From contig NZ_CP148752.1 in NCBI RefSeq assembly GCF_040448305.1, positions 806,001 to 870,000 on the forward strand: a DNA stretch of 64,000 nt, in the 5' to 3' direction. A model generated the notes under the pieces. The model searched no databases. It saw only the letters and a program-made list of their open reading frames with translations, and had not been told where the DNA came from. The stretch is from Pseudomonas fluorescens (GTDB lineage Bacteria > Pseudomonadota > Gammaproteobacteria > Pseudomonadales > Pseudomonadaceae). The position numbers and the translations under genes were made by a program. Of this stretch, positions 37,524-47,500 are shown piece after piece. Position 1 is the first letter of the stretch. Every line of letters starts with the position of its first letter.

Positions 37524-39554
37524 GTGAAGAGCTTGCTCTATCCCGCTGTCGCACTGATGAACCGCCTGAGCTTCGGCATGAAGTTCAGCCTGATCAGCGT
37601 ACTGTTCCTGGTGCCGATGCTGGTGACCAACTTCTATCTGGTGCGTGACTCCTACCGCGAATTCCAGGGCACGCGCATCGAACTGCAAAGTCTCGACCTG
37701 TTGGGCAGCAGCCTGACGTTACGGCGCGATCTGGAAACCCTGAACAACCTGGTGCAGATCAATGTCAGCCTCGGCCAATCCGGCAAGGCCGGCAATGTCG
37801 AATCGAAGATCAGTGCCCTCGAGCAGAATATTCTGACTCGCCTGCAAGGGCTGACGGCGATGACCAGCGACCCGGAGCAGGTCGCGGTGTTTGATGGCAA
37901 ACGCGATGAAATGATCGCCGCGTTCAAGGCCCAGCAAACGGAAAACTCCCTGCAAAGCAAAAGTGCCTTGATCGGCAAGCTGGTGGGCAGCGCACAGATT
38001 TTCAGCCAGCTCATCACCAGTCAGTCCGGTCTCAGTCGCGACAACCAGAGCGACATGCGCCAGTTGAGCGAGCTTGTCACCCTCGTCACGCCACGGGTCA
38101 CCCAGATCCTGGGCGAAGGTCGGGCAATGGGGTCTTATTCGTTGGGGCAGGGGTTCATCAACTCGGCTTCGAGTACCCGTTTCGATGAGTTGCTGGCGCA
38201 GCTTGAAAAGCTCCAGGCCGAGTATGGCCTGAAGTTGCAGGATGCCTTGGGTTCCAGCAAAGCCGCACGCGATAACCTGGCCGCTCAGGCCGATAGCAGC
38301 CGGGCATCCTTGAAGAAAGCCAGCGAGCTGTTCGAAGAACAAGTGGTCATGGCCGATACCCTCGATGCGCCGTGGCAGGGCTTTTACGATCAAGTCAGCG
38401 TCCTGATGGACCAGACTTACCAACTCAACGAAGCGACCCTGAAGTATCTGGGCCCGCAGTTGCAGCAACGCCTGGAACAGAACCGTACACACATGGTCTT
38501 GCAGGCCGTGGCGCTGTCAGTCGTGTTTGTGTTGATCTTTTATCTCTACGGCGCGTTCTACGCTTCGACCCGCACCACGCTCAAGCGCCTGGGGGCGGTG
38601 ATGGACAAGGTGGCGGCCGGCGACATGACCGTGACCTTCAGCGCCCACAGCCGCGATGAGCTGGGGGAGTTGGGCGAGGTGTTCAACGGCACTGTGAAAA
38701 AGATCCATGACCTGATCGAGCGAGTGGGGCAGACCGTCAGCGAAGTCGAGCGTCAGGCCGGGCAAGTGGAAAACGTTTCCGCGCAAAGCAATCAGGCCGT
38801 CGCCGGGCAGCGTACGCAGATCGAACAAGTGGCCACGGCCATGAACCAGATGTCGGCCACTTCCCAGGAAGTGGCGCGCAGTGCCGCCGCGGCGGTGAGC
38901 AGTGCCCACAGCGTCAACGATGAGACCATCAGTGGCCGCAGTCTGGTGGAGTCGCAGCAAGGCAGCATTGCCGCGCTGGCCAGCGAGATCGCTCAATCGG
39001 TACTGGTGATCAACCAACTGGCCAGCGACAGCCAGTCCATCAGCCGCGTGCTCGAAGTGATCAAGAGCATCGCCGAGCAGACTAACCTGCTGGCGCTCAA
39101 TGCCGCCATCGAGGCAGCACGGGCCGGTGAGCAGGGCCGTGGTTTCGCCGTGGTAGCTGACGAAGTCCGGACCCTGGCCAAACGAACCCAGCAATCGACC
39201 GAAGAGATCGAGCAGATGATCGCCAGGCTCCATGGCGGTGTCGGCGCGGCGGTCAAGGCCATGGGCACCAGCCATGAAATGGCCAGCGGCACGGTCGGGC
39301 AGTCGGAGAAGGTCCAGCGGGCGCTGGAAAATATCCTGGGAGCGGTCGGCATGATCGTCGACCAGAACCAGCAGATTGCCGCTGCCGTGGAGCAGCAAAC
39401 CGCCGTGGCCCACGACATCGACCAGAACATCGTCGAGATCAATCGCGCCGGCGAGCGTACCGCTGAAGGTGCGCATCAGACCGAAGATGCCAGCCGGGCG
39501 TTGTCGGCCCAGGTCGTGGAGTTGAAGCAGCTGATCAGCGCATTCCGGGTGTAG
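37524..39554 (+). CDS. Methyl-accepting chemotaxis protein
   Basis: The protein has 676 residues. TM1 is about 20-40 and TM2 about 325-346, enclosing a roughly 285-residue all-helical periplasmic sensor (helical-bimodular size class). A HAMP domain (about 347-400, RLGAVMDKVAAGDMTVTFSA) leads to the methylation helices and the highly conserved signalling tip near 513-550 (SIAEQTNLLALNAAIEAARA, GFAVVADEVRTLAKRT). No C-terminal CheR-binding pentapeptide is seen (it ends LISAFRV). The start is GTG at 37524 with AAGGGAG 7-8 nt upstream. The ligand is unknown. It follows ampDE as in P. aeruginosa. Confidence 0.95.
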   Translation: MKSLLYPAVALMNRLSFGMKFSLISVLFLVPMLVTNFYLVRDSYREFQGTRIELQSLDLLGSSLTLRRDLETLNNLVQINVSLGQSGKAGNVESKISALEQNILTRLQGLTAMTSDPEQVAVFDGKRDEMIAAFKAQQTENSLQSKSALIGKLVGSAQIFSQLITSQSGLSRDNQSDMRQLSELVTLVTPRVTQILGEGRAMGSYSLGQGFINSASSTRFDELLAQLEKLQAEYGLKLQDALGSSKAARDNLAAQADSSRASLKKASELFEEQVVMADTLDAPWQGFYDQVSVLMDQTYQLNEATLKYLGPQLQQRLEQNRTHMVLQAVALSVVFVLIFYLYGAFYASTRTTLKRLGAVMDKVAAGDMTVTFSAHSRDELGELGEVFNGTVKKIHDLIERVGQTVSEVERQAGQVENVSAQSNQAVAGQRTQIEQVATAMNQMSATSQEVARSAAAAVSSAHSVNDETISGRSLVESQQGSIAALASEIAQSVLVINQLASDSQSISRVLEVIKSIAEQTNLLALNAAIEAARAGEQGRGFAVVADEVRTLAKRTQQSTEEIEQMIARLHGGVGAAVKAMGTSHEMASGTVGQSEKVQRALENILGAVGMIVDQNQQIAAAVEQQTAVAHDIDQNIVEINRAGERTAEGAHQTEDASRALSAQVVELKQLISAFRV

Positions 39555-39572
39555 CGGTCGCCTGATACCACC

Positions 39573-39676
39573 TGTGGGAGCGAGCCTGCTCCGGGCGACG
39601 ATCCGACGAAAGCGGTTTGTCAGTCACGTCAGTATTGGATGTGCCGCCGTCTTCGCGAGCAGGCTCGCTCCCACAG
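39573..39676. repeat. REP doublet (REPIN)
   Basis: TGTGGGAGCGAGCCTGCTCC (39573-39592) and CGCGAGCAGGCTCGCTCCCA (about 39655-39674) are inverted copies. The left copy ends in CTCCGG rather than CTCGCG. It separates convergent MCP and tatD genes. Confidence 0.88.
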
Positions 39677-39684
39677 AATTTGAT

Positions 39685-40461
39685 TCACCAGTTAAACAAC
39701 TTGCAGGCATTGGCCGTGCTGGCCGCGGCCAATTGCTCAGGGCTGATCGCCATGATGTCGGCCAGTGCCGCGCAGATCGCCGGCAAGTGTGCCGGGCTGT
39801 TGCGCTGGCCGGGGAACATGGCGGGCGCCATGTCCGGCGAGTCGGTTTCCAGCACCACAGAATCCAGTGGCAGTTCGCCGAGCACGCGATGCATGCGCAG
39901 CGCCTGCGGCCAGGTCGCGGCGCCGCCGAGGCCGAGTTTGAAACCCAGCTTGATGTATTCCCGGGCTTCTTCCTTGCTGCCGGCGAAGGCGTGGATGATG
40001 CCGGCCCGTTTCAGGCGAAAGCGTTTGAGCGTGGAAATCACCGCCGCATGGCTGCGCCGCACATGGATTAATGCCGGAAGCGCGAAATCCGCCGCCAATT
40101 GCAATTGCGCCTCGAACAACGCCTGCTGGCGGTCGCGGTCCAGGGTTTCGATGAAGTAGTCCAGACCGATCTCGCCGACTGCGCACAGTTGCCGATGGCC
40201 GGCCAGGCGGGTCAGCCAATCGCCGAGTTCGCTCAAGTCTTCAAGGCGATGATCGTCCAGATACACCGGATGCAAACCGAACGCAGCGTGCAGGTCTGGA
40301 TCACTCTGCACCAGCTCCCAGACCCGCTGCCAATTGGCCTGATAAACCCCCAGCACCACGATCCGCCGCACCCCGAGGGCGCGGCTTTCGGCCAGCAGCG
40401 CCTGACGGTCGACGTCGAAGTCCGGAAAATCCAGATGGGTGTGGGTGTCGATCAGCTCCAC
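39685..40461 (-). CDS. TatD-family metal-dependent hydrolase
   Basis: The protein has 258 residues in an amidohydrolase-type barrel. Metal ligands are His7 and His9 (LIDTHTHLDF), Glu97 (AVGEIGLDYF), a His in ALIHVRRSH and the C-terminal Asp in VLETDSPD. TatD relatives act as 3'-5' DNA exonucleases or D-aminoacyl hydrolases; this member looks closest to the YjjV/TatD group. It lies 3 bp downstream of cra on the same strand, so it probably shares its transcript. Confidence 0.9.
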   Translation of the reverse strand: MELIDTHTHLDFPDFDVDRQALLAESRALGVRRIVVLGVYQANWQRVWELVQSDPDLHAAFGLHPVYLDDHRLEDLSELGDWLTRLAGHRQLCAVGEIGLDYFIETLDRDRQQALFEAQLQLAADFALPALIHVRRSHAAVISTLKRFRLKRAGIIHAFAGSKEEAREYIKLGFKLGLGGAATWPQALRMHRVLGELPLDSVVLETDSPDMAPAMFPGQRNSPAHLPAICAALADIMAISPEQLAAASTANACKLFNW

Positions 40462-40464
40462 GGT

Positions 40465-41460
40465 TCAGTCCTGGCGAATACGCTGCTTGAACGTGCGCGC
40501 GATGGCCTGCACGCCGGGCCGGTAATCCGATTGCTCGATGGCGGCCAGGGCCAGCGCGAGGGCCTTGTCGGCGATCAACTGGTGTTGTTGGGCCATGGCG
40601 TTGACCGGCAGGGGCAGGAAGTCCAGCAGCTGGGTGTCGCCGAAAGTGCCGAGGCGCAGCGGGCGGTTTTTCAGCGGGAAGTCGTGCAGCGCGTCGAACA
40701 CGCCCTGAAGCAGCACGTAGGATGTGGTCACCAGGGCATCGGGCAAATGGCCCAGGCGCTGCAGCAACTCTTCCATCAATTGTTTGCCGCACTCGCGGCT
40801 GAAGGACTCGCCTTCTTCGATCAGCACCTCACCGTTGAACCCGGCGAGCGCTTCTTTGAAGCCGGCGCAACGTTCCTGGCTGATGCTCAGCTCCGGTCGG
40901 GCGCCGATCAGCGCGATCTGTTTGGGCAAGGGAACGAGCAGGCTGCGGGTCAGTTGCAGGCTGGCTTCGCGGTCGTCACTGATTACCGAGCAGAAATGTT
41001 CGGGTTCCATGACCCGGTCGATGGCGATGATCGGAATGCCCTTGGCCTGCAATTGGCGATAACTGTCGTCGCCGGCCGGCAGGCAGCTGGCAACGATCAG
41101 TGCGTCGCAGCGCCGGGCGCGGAACAGTTGCAGCAATTGCCGTTCGCTGTCCGGCGCATCGTCGGAACTGGCGATCAGCAACTGATAACCCCGGGCCCGC
41201 GCACCTTGCTCCAGCAACTTGGCGATTCGCGCGTAACTGGGGTTTTCCAGATCCGGCAAAATGAACCCCAATGTGCGGGTGTGCCGGCTGCGCAAACCGG
41301 CGGCCTGTGGGTTAGGCGTGAAGCCATGTTGTTCGACGACCGCGCGCACGCGTTCGACGGTAGCGCTGCTGATGCGCTGTTGTTCGGCCTTGCCATTGAT
41401 GACATAGCTGGCGGTGGTGACGGACACACCGGCCAACTGGGCGATATCACTGAGTTTCAA
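40465..41460 (-). CDS. cra: Catabolite repressor/activator Cra (FruR), LacI family
   Basis: The protein has 331 residues. The N-terminal LacI-type helix-turn-helix is MKLSDIAQLAGVSVTTASYV, with hinge helix NPQAAGLRSRHTRTLGFILP. A periplasmic-binding-protein-like effector domain follows. In Pseudomonas, Cra responds to fructose-1-phosphate and mainly represses the adjacent fruBKA operon. The only clear Cra operator in the window lies between this gene and fruB. It is divergent from fruB with a 290 bp control region. Confidence 0.94.
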   Translation of the reverse strand: MKLSDIAQLAGVSVTTASYVINGKAEQQRISSATVERVRAVVEQHGFTPNPQAAGLRSRHTRTLGFILPDLENPSYARIAKLLEQGARARGYQLLIASSDDAPDSERQLLQLFRARRCDALIVASCLPAGDDSYRQLQAKGIPIIAIDRVMEPEHFCSVISDDREASLQLTRSLLVPLPKQIALIGARPELSISQERCAGFKEALAGFNGEVLIEEGESFSRECGKQLMEELLQRLGHLPDALVTTSYVLLQGVFDALHDFPLKNRPLRLGTFGDTQLLDFLPLPVNAMAQQHQLIADKALALALAAIEQSDYRPGVQAIARTFKQRIRQD

Positions 41461-41605
41461 CCCGCTGTTTCCTTGTTTTTTCGAGATTGCCTCGACATTT
41501 TCGTCAATCCTAACCGATTAAGGCAGGCGACCATTGTCGCAACGTATCCGACAAGTTGGACTTCAAGGATGGGCCAATATCGAGTAACGTGCCAATTGAT
41601 CTAGA

Positions 41606-41617
41606 TTAAACGTTTCA
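41606..41617. promoter_or_regulatory. Cra (FruR) operator upstream of fruB
   Basis: TTAAACGTTTCA matches the operator reported for P. putida Cra at the fruB promoter. It lies 133 bp before fruB and 145 bp before cra. The remainder of the 290 bp gap shows only weaker look-alikes. Confidence 0.85.
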
Positions 41618-41750
41618 GCAAGCGTATTTTCTACGTTTTAGGCGCCTTTGGCCGGTTCTGCCGTGAAACCGCCAAAAGCGATGACCAAGCGCCTAAGCTG
41701 ACTCATTCAAAACAATACCTGGTGCCCGAAGGCGCCAAAAAGGAGAAAGC

Positions 41751-44612
41751 ATGCTCGAGCTCACTGTAGAGCAGATTTCCATGGGCCAATCGGCTGTGGA
41801 TAAGTCCGCAGCGCTGCAATTGCTCGCCCGGCATCTGGTCGCCGACGGCCTGGTCGCCGAGGGGTATCTCGCCGGATTGCAGGCGCGGGAAGCCCAGGGC
41901 TCGACCTTTCTCGGTCAAGGTATTGCCATCCCCCACGGTACGCCCGAAACCCGCGAACTGGTGTTCACCACCGGTGTGCGCCTGATGCAGTTCCCCGATG
42001 GCGTGGACTGGGGAGATGGTCATATCGTTTACCTGGCGATCGGTATCGCCGCCAAATCCGATGAGCATCTGCGCCTGTTGCAATTGCTCACTCGCGCCCT
42101 CGGCGAGACTGACCTGGGCCAGGCCCTGCGTCGCGCCGGTTCCGCCGAAGCCTTGCTGAAGTTGCTGCAAGGCGCGCCGCAGGAGCTGGCACTGGATGCG
42201 CAGATGATCGGCCTCGGTGTGGCGGCCGAAGATTTCGAAGAGCTGGTCTGGCGCGGCGCCCGTTTGTTGCGGCAGGCCGACTGCGTGAGCAACGGTTTCT
42301 CCGCCGTGCTGCAGCAAGTTGAAGCGCTGCCCCTGGGCGATGGCCTGTGGTGGTTGCACAGCGAGCAGACGGTGAAGCGTCCGGGCCTCGCGTTTGTCAC
42401 CCCGGACAGACCGCTGCGCTATCTCGGCCAGCCGCTCAATGGATTGTTCTGCCTGGCCAGCCTCGGTGAGGCCCATCAAGCCCTGCTCGAACGCCTGTGC
42501 GCGTTGTTGATCGAAGGGCGTGGCCATGAGTTGGGGCGCGCCACCAGCAGTCGCAAAGTCCTCGAAGTGCTCGGTGGTGAAGTGCCCGCCGACTGGCCCA
42601 GCGCGCGAATTGCGTTGGCCAACGCCCACGGTTTGCATGCGCGGCCGGCGAAAATCCTCGCGCAACTGGCAAAGAGTTTTGAAGGAGACATCCGCGTGCG
42701 GATCGTCGATGGCCACGACAGCGCGGTGTCGGTAAAGAGCTTGAGCAAGTTGCTCAGCCTCGGCGCCCGTCGTGGGCAGGTCCTGGAAATCATTGCCGAA
42801 CCGGGCATCGCGGCTGATGCGTTGCCGGCCTTGTTGGCCGCCATCGAAGAAGGTCTTGGTGAAGAAGTCGAACCGCTGCCGCCGGTAAGCCAGGTGCGCG
42901 AAGTCGTTGCCGATTTGGCCGAAGTGGTCCTCGCCCCGATATCCGGCAGCGTGGTCCAGGCGATTGCCGCCGCCCCGGGGATCGCCATCGGCCCGGCGCA
43001 TATTCAAGTGCTGCAAACCATCGATTACCCGTTGCGCGGCGAGTCCGCCGCCATCGAGCGTGAGCGTCTCCAGCAAGCTCTGGCGCAGGTACGCCGTGAC
43101 ATCCAGGGCCTGATCGAGCGCAGCAAGAGCAAAGCCATCCGCGAAATCTTCATCACCCACCAAGAGATGCTCGACGACCCGGAACTGACCGATGAGGTCG
43201 ATACACGCCTCAAGCAGGGTGAAAGCGCCGAAGCGGCGTGGATGGCCGTAATTGAAGCGGCGGCCCGACAGCAGGAGGCATTGCAGGATGCCTTGCTCGC
43301 CGAACGTGCGGCCGACTTGCGTGATATTGGGCGTCGGGTGTTGATGCAACTCAGTGGCATCGAAACCCCGAGCGAACCGGATCAACCGTACATTCTGGTG
43401 ATGGACGAGGTCGGCCCGTCCGACGTCGCGCGTCTCGACCCGGCTCGCGTGGCGGGGATTCTCACCGCCCGGGGTGGCGCTACGGCGCATAGTGCGATTG
43501 TCGCCCGCGCCCTGGGCATTCCGGCACTGGTCGGCGCCGGCCCTGGCGTGTTGCTGCTGGCGCCGGGCACGCCGTTGCTGCTCGATGGCCAGCGGGGTCG
43601 CCTGCATGTGGACGCTGACGCGGCGACCTTGCAACGCGCCACGGCCGAACGCGATACCCGCGAGCAACGCTTGAAGGCGGCAGCTGAACTGCGCCATCAA
43701 CCCGCGCTGACCACCGATGGCCACGCCGTCGAAGTGTTTGCCAACATTGGTGAAAGCGCTGGGGTGACCGGCGCGGTGGAGCAGGGCGCCGAAGGTATTG
43801 GCCTGTTGCGCACCGAATTGATTTTCATGGCCCACCCGCAAGCGCCCGACGAAGCGACCCAGGAAGTCGAGTACCGCCGCGTCCTCGACGGTCTGGCCGG
43901 GCGGCCGCTGGTGGTGCGTACCCTCGATGTCGGTGGCGACAAACCGCTGCCGTACTGGCCGATTGCGAAGGAAGAAAACCCCTTCCTTGGCGTGCGCGGC
44001 ATTCGCCTGACCTTGCAGCGCCCGCAGATCATGGAAGCGCAACTGCGCGCCTTGCTGCGGGCTGCCGACAACCGACCGCTGCGGATCATGTTCCCGATGG
44101 TGGGCAGCGTCGACGAGTGGCGCCAGGCCCGTGACATGACCGAGCGCCTGCGTGTGGAAATCCCGGTCGCCGACCTGCAACTGGGGATCATGATCGAAGT
44201 GCCATCGGCGGCATTGCTGGCGCCGGTACTGGCCAAAGAGGTCGACTTTTTCAGCGTCGGTACCAACGACCTGACCCAATACACCCTGGCCATCGACCGT
44301 GGCCATCCAACGCTGTCGGCCCAGGCCGATGGTTTGCATCCGGCGGTGCTACAACTGATCGACATCACCGTGCGCGCGGCCCATGCCCACGGCAAATGGG
44401 TCGGTGTATGCGGCGAGCTGGCGGCCGACCCGCTGGCGGTGCCGGTGCTGATCGGCCTCGGGGTGGATGAGCTCAGCGTCGGGGCGCGCAGCATTGCCGA
44501 AGTCAAGGCGCGGATTCGCGAACTGGGCTTCACTCAGACTCAAACCCTTGCCCGCCAAGCCCTGGCCGTGGGCAGCGCCAATGAAGTGCGCGCATTAGTG
44601 GAGGCCCTGTAA
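41751..44612 (+). CDS. fruB: Fructose PTS multiphosphoryl transfer protein (EIIA-HPr-EI fusion)
   Basis: The protein has 953 residues and three PTS modules in one chain. Fructose EIIA (about 1-145) has phospho-His62 in GIAIPHGT. HPr (about 284-370) has His297 in AHGLHARPA. Enzyme I (about 395-953) has His580 in GGATAHSAIVARALG plus the PEP-binding C-terminal barrel (GVRGIRLTLQRPQIMEAQLR; GVCGELAADP). It passes phosphate from PEP to FruA. It is the first gene of fruBKA; its TAA overlaps the fruK ATG by one base. It is controlled by the Cra operator upstream. Confidence 0.97.
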   Translation: MLELTVEQISMGQSAVDKSAALQLLARHLVADGLVAEGYLAGLQAREAQGSTFLGQGIAIPHGTPETRELVFTTGVRLMQFPDGVDWGDGHIVYLAIGIAAKSDEHLRLLQLLTRALGETDLGQALRRAGSAEALLKLLQGAPQELALDAQMIGLGVAAEDFEELVWRGARLLRQADCVSNGFSAVLQQVEALPLGDGLWWLHSEQTVKRPGLAFVTPDRPLRYLGQPLNGLFCLASLGEAHQALLERLCALLIEGRGHELGRATSSRKVLEVLGGEVPADWPSARIALANAHGLHARPAKILAQLAKSFEGDIRVRIVDGHDSAVSVKSLSKLLSLGARRGQVLEIIAEPGIAADALPALLAAIEEGLGEEVEPLPPVSQVREVVADLAEVVLAPISGSVVQAIAAAPGIAIGPAHIQVLQTIDYPLRGESAAIERERLQQALAQVRRDIQGLIERSKSKAIREIFITHQEMLDDPELTDEVDTRLKQGESAEAAWMAVIEAAARQQEALQDALLAERAADLRDIGRRVLMQLSGIETPSEPDQPYILVMDEVGPSDVARLDPARVAGILTARGGATAHSAIVARALGIPALVGAGPGVLLLAPGTPLLLDGQRGRLHVDADAATLQRATAERDTREQRLKAAAELRHQPALTTDGHAVEVFANIGESAGVTGAVEQGAEGIGLLRTELIFMAHPQAPDEATQEVEYRRVLDGLAGRPLVVRTLDVGGDKPLPYWPIAKEENPFLGVRGIRLTLQRPQIMEAQLRALLRAADNRPLRIMFPMVGSVDEWRQARDMTERLRVEIPVADLQLGIMIEVPSAALLAPVLAKEVDFFSVGTNDLTQYTLAIDRGHPTLSAQADGLHPAVLQLIDITVRAAHAHGKWVGVCGELAADPLAVPVLIGLGVDELSVGARSIAEVKARIRELGFTQTQTLARQALAVGSANEVRALVEAL

Positions 44613-45553
44613 TGGCCCGGATTCTTACCCTGACCCTCAACCCGGCGCTGGACCTGACCGTCCAGTTGCCGCGCCTTGAAGCCGGCCAAGTCAACCGCAG
44701 CGATGTGATGCACACCCACGCCGCCGGCAAAGGCGTGAACGTGGCGCAAGTGCTGGCGGACCTCGGGCATCAGCTGACCGTCAGTGGCTTTCTCGGCGAA
44801 GACAACCTGCAAGCGTTCGAAACATTGTTCGCCAAACGCGGTTTTGTCGATGCCTTCATCCGTGTTCCGGGCGAGACCCGCAGCAATATCAAACTGGCGG
44901 AAAGCGACGGCCGCATCACCGACATCAACGGGCCGGGGCCGCAGGTCAGCGAAGCGGCGCAGCAGGCCTTGATCGATAGACTGGAGCAGATTGCCCCGGG
45001 CCACGATGCGGTGGTTGTCGCTGGAAGCTTGCCGTTGGGCGTCAGCGCGCAATGGTTGCAGGCATTGATCTTGCGCTTGAAGAACCTGGGGCTGAACGTC
45101 GCCCTCGACACCAGCGGCGAGGCGTTGCGTGCAGCGCTCAAAGCGGGGCCGTGGCTGATCAAACCCAACACTGAAGAGCTGGCCGAGGTGCTGGGCTGCG
45201 AGGTCTTGTCGGTCAGCGCCCAGGCCACAGCGGCGGAGCGCTTGCACGCCCAAGGCATCGAGCATGTGGTGATTTCCCACGGTGCCGAAGGCGTGAACTG
45301 GTTCAGCGTCGGCTCGGCACTGCATGCCACGCCACCCAGGGTCAGCGTCGCCAGCACGGTGGGTGCGGGTGATTCGTTGCTGGCGGGGATGCTCCACGGT
45401 TTGCTCAGTGCTGATACGCCGGAGCAGACCTTGCGCACCGCCACGGCGATTGCCGCGATGGCAGTGACCCAGATCGGATTCGGCATTGGCGATGCAGCGC
45501 AACTGGCGCAGCTCGAACAGGGTGTACGCGTGCGTCCCCTGACAGAACAATAA
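44612..45553 (+). CDS. fruK: 1-phosphofructokinase FruK
   Basis: The protein has 313 residues of the PfkB/ribokinase family. The N-terminal signature LTLNPALDLTVQLPRLEAGQ, the PfkB box GKGVNVAQVLADLG, and the C-terminal catalytic motif VGAGDSLLAG with Asp254 are all present. It phosphorylates fructose-1-P, the product of FruA and the Cra effector, to fructose-1,6-bisphosphate. It is translationally coupled to fruB. Confidence 0.97.
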   Translation: MARILTLTLNPALDLTVQLPRLEAGQVNRSDVMHTHAAGKGVNVAQVLADLGHQLTVSGFLGEDNLQAFETLFAKRGFVDAFIRVPGETRSNIKLAESDGRITDINGPGPQVSEAAQQALIDRLEQIAPGHDAVVVAGSLPLGVSAQWLQALILRLKNLGLNVALDTSGEALRAALKAGPWLIKPNTEELAEVLGCEVLSVSAQATAAERLHAQGIEHVVISHGAEGVNWFSVGSALHATPPRVSVASTVGAGDSLLAGMLHGLLSADTPEQTLRTATAIAAMAVTQIGFGIGDAAQLAQLEQGVRVRPLTEQ

Positions 45554-45564
45554 GAGGGTTTGTC

Positions 45565-47304
45565 ATGAAGTTAGCCATCGTTACGGCCTGCCCGAACGGC
45601 ATGGTCACCAGTGTGCTGTGTGCACGGTTGCTCGACGCCGCGGCCCAGCGCCAGGGCTGGAGCACCAGTGTCGAAGTCACCGATGTCGCGCATCCCGAAA
45701 AACAACTGTCGGCGGCCACCCTCGACGCAGCCGAGTGGGTGCTGCTGGTGACCAGCGCGCCCGTGGACATGTCGCGGTTTGTCGGCAAGCGGCTGTTCCA
45801 GAGTACCCCGGCTCAGGCCCTGCAGGACGTGGAAGCCGTGCTGCGGCGAGGAGCGCAGGAGGCACAGGTCTACGTCGCTACCGAAGCCGTCGTCGAACCT
45901 GTGGCGGCTGTCCAGAACGCGCCGCGACTGGTGGCCGTCACCGCCTGCCCGACGGGTGTCGCTCACACGTTCATGGCTGCCGAGGCCTTGCAGCAAGCGG
46001 CCAAGCGCCTGGGCTATGACCTGCAGGTGGAAACCCAGGGCTCGGTCGGTGCGCGCAATCCGTTGAGCGCCCAAGCGATTGCCGAGGCCGATGTGGTGCT
46101 GCTGGCGGCCGATATCGAAGTCCCCACCGAGCGTTTCGCCGGCAAGAAAATCTATCGCTGCGGCACCGGCATTGCCCTCAAGCAAGCCGAGGCGACCTTG
46201 AAAAAAGCCTTGGCCGAAGGCCAGCAGGAAAGCGCATCGAACACTGCCAAGACAACGGCCAAGCAGGAGAAGACGGGCGTCTATAAACACCTGCTGACCG
46301 GCGTGTCCTTCATGTTGCCGATGGTGGTGGCCGGTGGCTTGATGATCGCCTTGTCGTTCGTGTTCGGCATCACCGCATTCAAGGAAGAGGGCACGCTGGC
46401 GGCGGCGTTGATGCAGATCGGCGGCGACACTGCGTTCAAGCTGATGGTGCCGCTGTTGGCGGGTTATATCGCCTATTCCATTGCCGACCGTCCGGGCCTC
46501 GCGCCGGGGATGATCGGTGGCATGCTGGCGAGCACCCTGGGCGCCGGTTTCATCGGCGGGATCATTGCCGGTTTTCTTGCCGGTTACGCGGCCAAGGCGA
46601 TCAACCGATATGCGCGATTGCCGCAAAGTCTTGAGGCGCTCAAGCCGATCCTGATCATCCCGCTGCTGGCGAGTCTGTTCACCGGTCTGGTGATGATCTA
46701 CGTGGTCGGTAAGCCGGTCGCCGAGATGCTTGCCGGGCTTACGCATTTCCTCGACAGCATGGGCACCACCAACGCGATTCTGCTGGGTGTGTTGCTGGGC
46801 GGCATGATGTGCGTTGACCTCGGCGGGCCGATCAACAAGGCGGCCTATGCGTTCTCGGTGGGGTTGCTGGCGTCGCAGAGTTACGCGCCGATGGCGGCGA
46901 CCATGGCGGCCGGCATGGTGCCGCCGATCGGCCTTGGCATCGCCACGTTCATTGCCCGACGCAAGTTCGCCCAGACCGAACGCGAAGCCGGTAAAGCCGC
47001 CTTGGTGCTGGGGCTGTGCTTCATCTCCGAAGGGGCGATTCCGTTTGCCGCCAAGGACCCGTTGCGGGTGATTCCGGCGAGCATCGCCGGCGGTGCGCTG
47101 ACCGGTGCGCTGTCGATGTATTTCGGCTGCAAATTGATGGCGCCCCACGGTGGGTTGTTCGTGCTGGCGATCCCGAATGCGATCAACCATGCGCTGCTTT
47201 ACTTGTTGGCGATTGTGGCGGGGAGCCTGTTGACGGCGGTGGTGTATGCGCTAGTCAAGCGGCCGGAGACGGTGGAGTTGGCGGCAGAGCCCGTCACCGC
47301 CTGA
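45565..47304 (+). CDS. fruA: Fructose PTS transporter EIIBC
   Basis: The protein has 579 residues. The N-terminal duplicated IIB' domain (about 1-105) keeps TACPNGM but not the full active-site loop. The functional IIB domain has phospho-Cys128 in VTACPTGVAHTFMAAEAL. The membrane IIC domain (about 230-570) has many helices. It imports fructose and phosphorylates it to fructose-1-P using phosphate from FruB. It ends the fruBKA operon and is followed by a REP doublet. Confidence 0.97.
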   Translation: MKLAIVTACPNGMVTSVLCARLLDAAAQRQGWSTSVEVTDVAHPEKQLSAATLDAAEWVLLVTSAPVDMSRFVGKRLFQSTPAQALQDVEAVLRRGAQEAQVYVATEAVVEPVAAVQNAPRLVAVTACPTGVAHTFMAAEALQQAAKRLGYDLQVETQGSVGARNPLSAQAIAEADVVLLAADIEVPTERFAGKKIYRCGTGIALKQAEATLKKALAEGQQESASNTAKTTAKQEKTGVYKHLLTGVSFMLPMVVAGGLMIALSFVFGITAFKEEGTLAAALMQIGGDTAFKLMVPLLAGYIAYSIADRPGLAPGMIGGMLASTLGAGFIGGIIAGFLAGYAAKAINRYARLPQSLEALKPILIIPLLASLFTGLVMIYVVGKPVAEMLAGLTHFLDSMGTTNAILLGVLLGGMMCVDLGGPINKAAYAFSVGLLASQSYAPMAATMAAGMVPPIGLGIATFIARRKFAQTEREAGKAALVLGLCFISEGAIPFAAKDPLRVIPASIAGGALTGALSMYFGCKLMAPHGGLFVLAIPNAINHALLYLLAIVAGSLLTAVVYALVKRPETVELAAEPVTA

Positions 47305-47326
47305 CACTTGCCCTTGCCCTTGCCCC

Positions 47327-47419
47327 CTGTGGGAGCGAGCTTGCTCGCGATGACGGATTCACACTCAACAAATTTGTTGGCTGAACGACCGCCATCGCGA
47401 GCAAGCTCGCTCCCACAGG
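47327..47419. repeat. REP doublet (REPIN)
   Basis: CCTGTGGGAGCGAGCTTGCT (47327-47346) and AGCAAGCTCGCTCCCACAGG (47400-47419) are a perfect 20-base inverted pair enclosing about 50 bp. It sits between fruA and phoD. Confidence 0.92.
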
Positions 47420-47500
47420 GATCTTCAGCGCTGGGAAGGTCTATGTCATGCCAGGGTCATAGGGCCATGCTTTAGTTTTTCCTTTTTCAGGGAGAACACC

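Noticed and set aside
41703..44339. An 878-codon frame antisense to fruB
   Set aside because: Same codon-bias shadow; the sense strand encodes an intact three-domain PTS protein.
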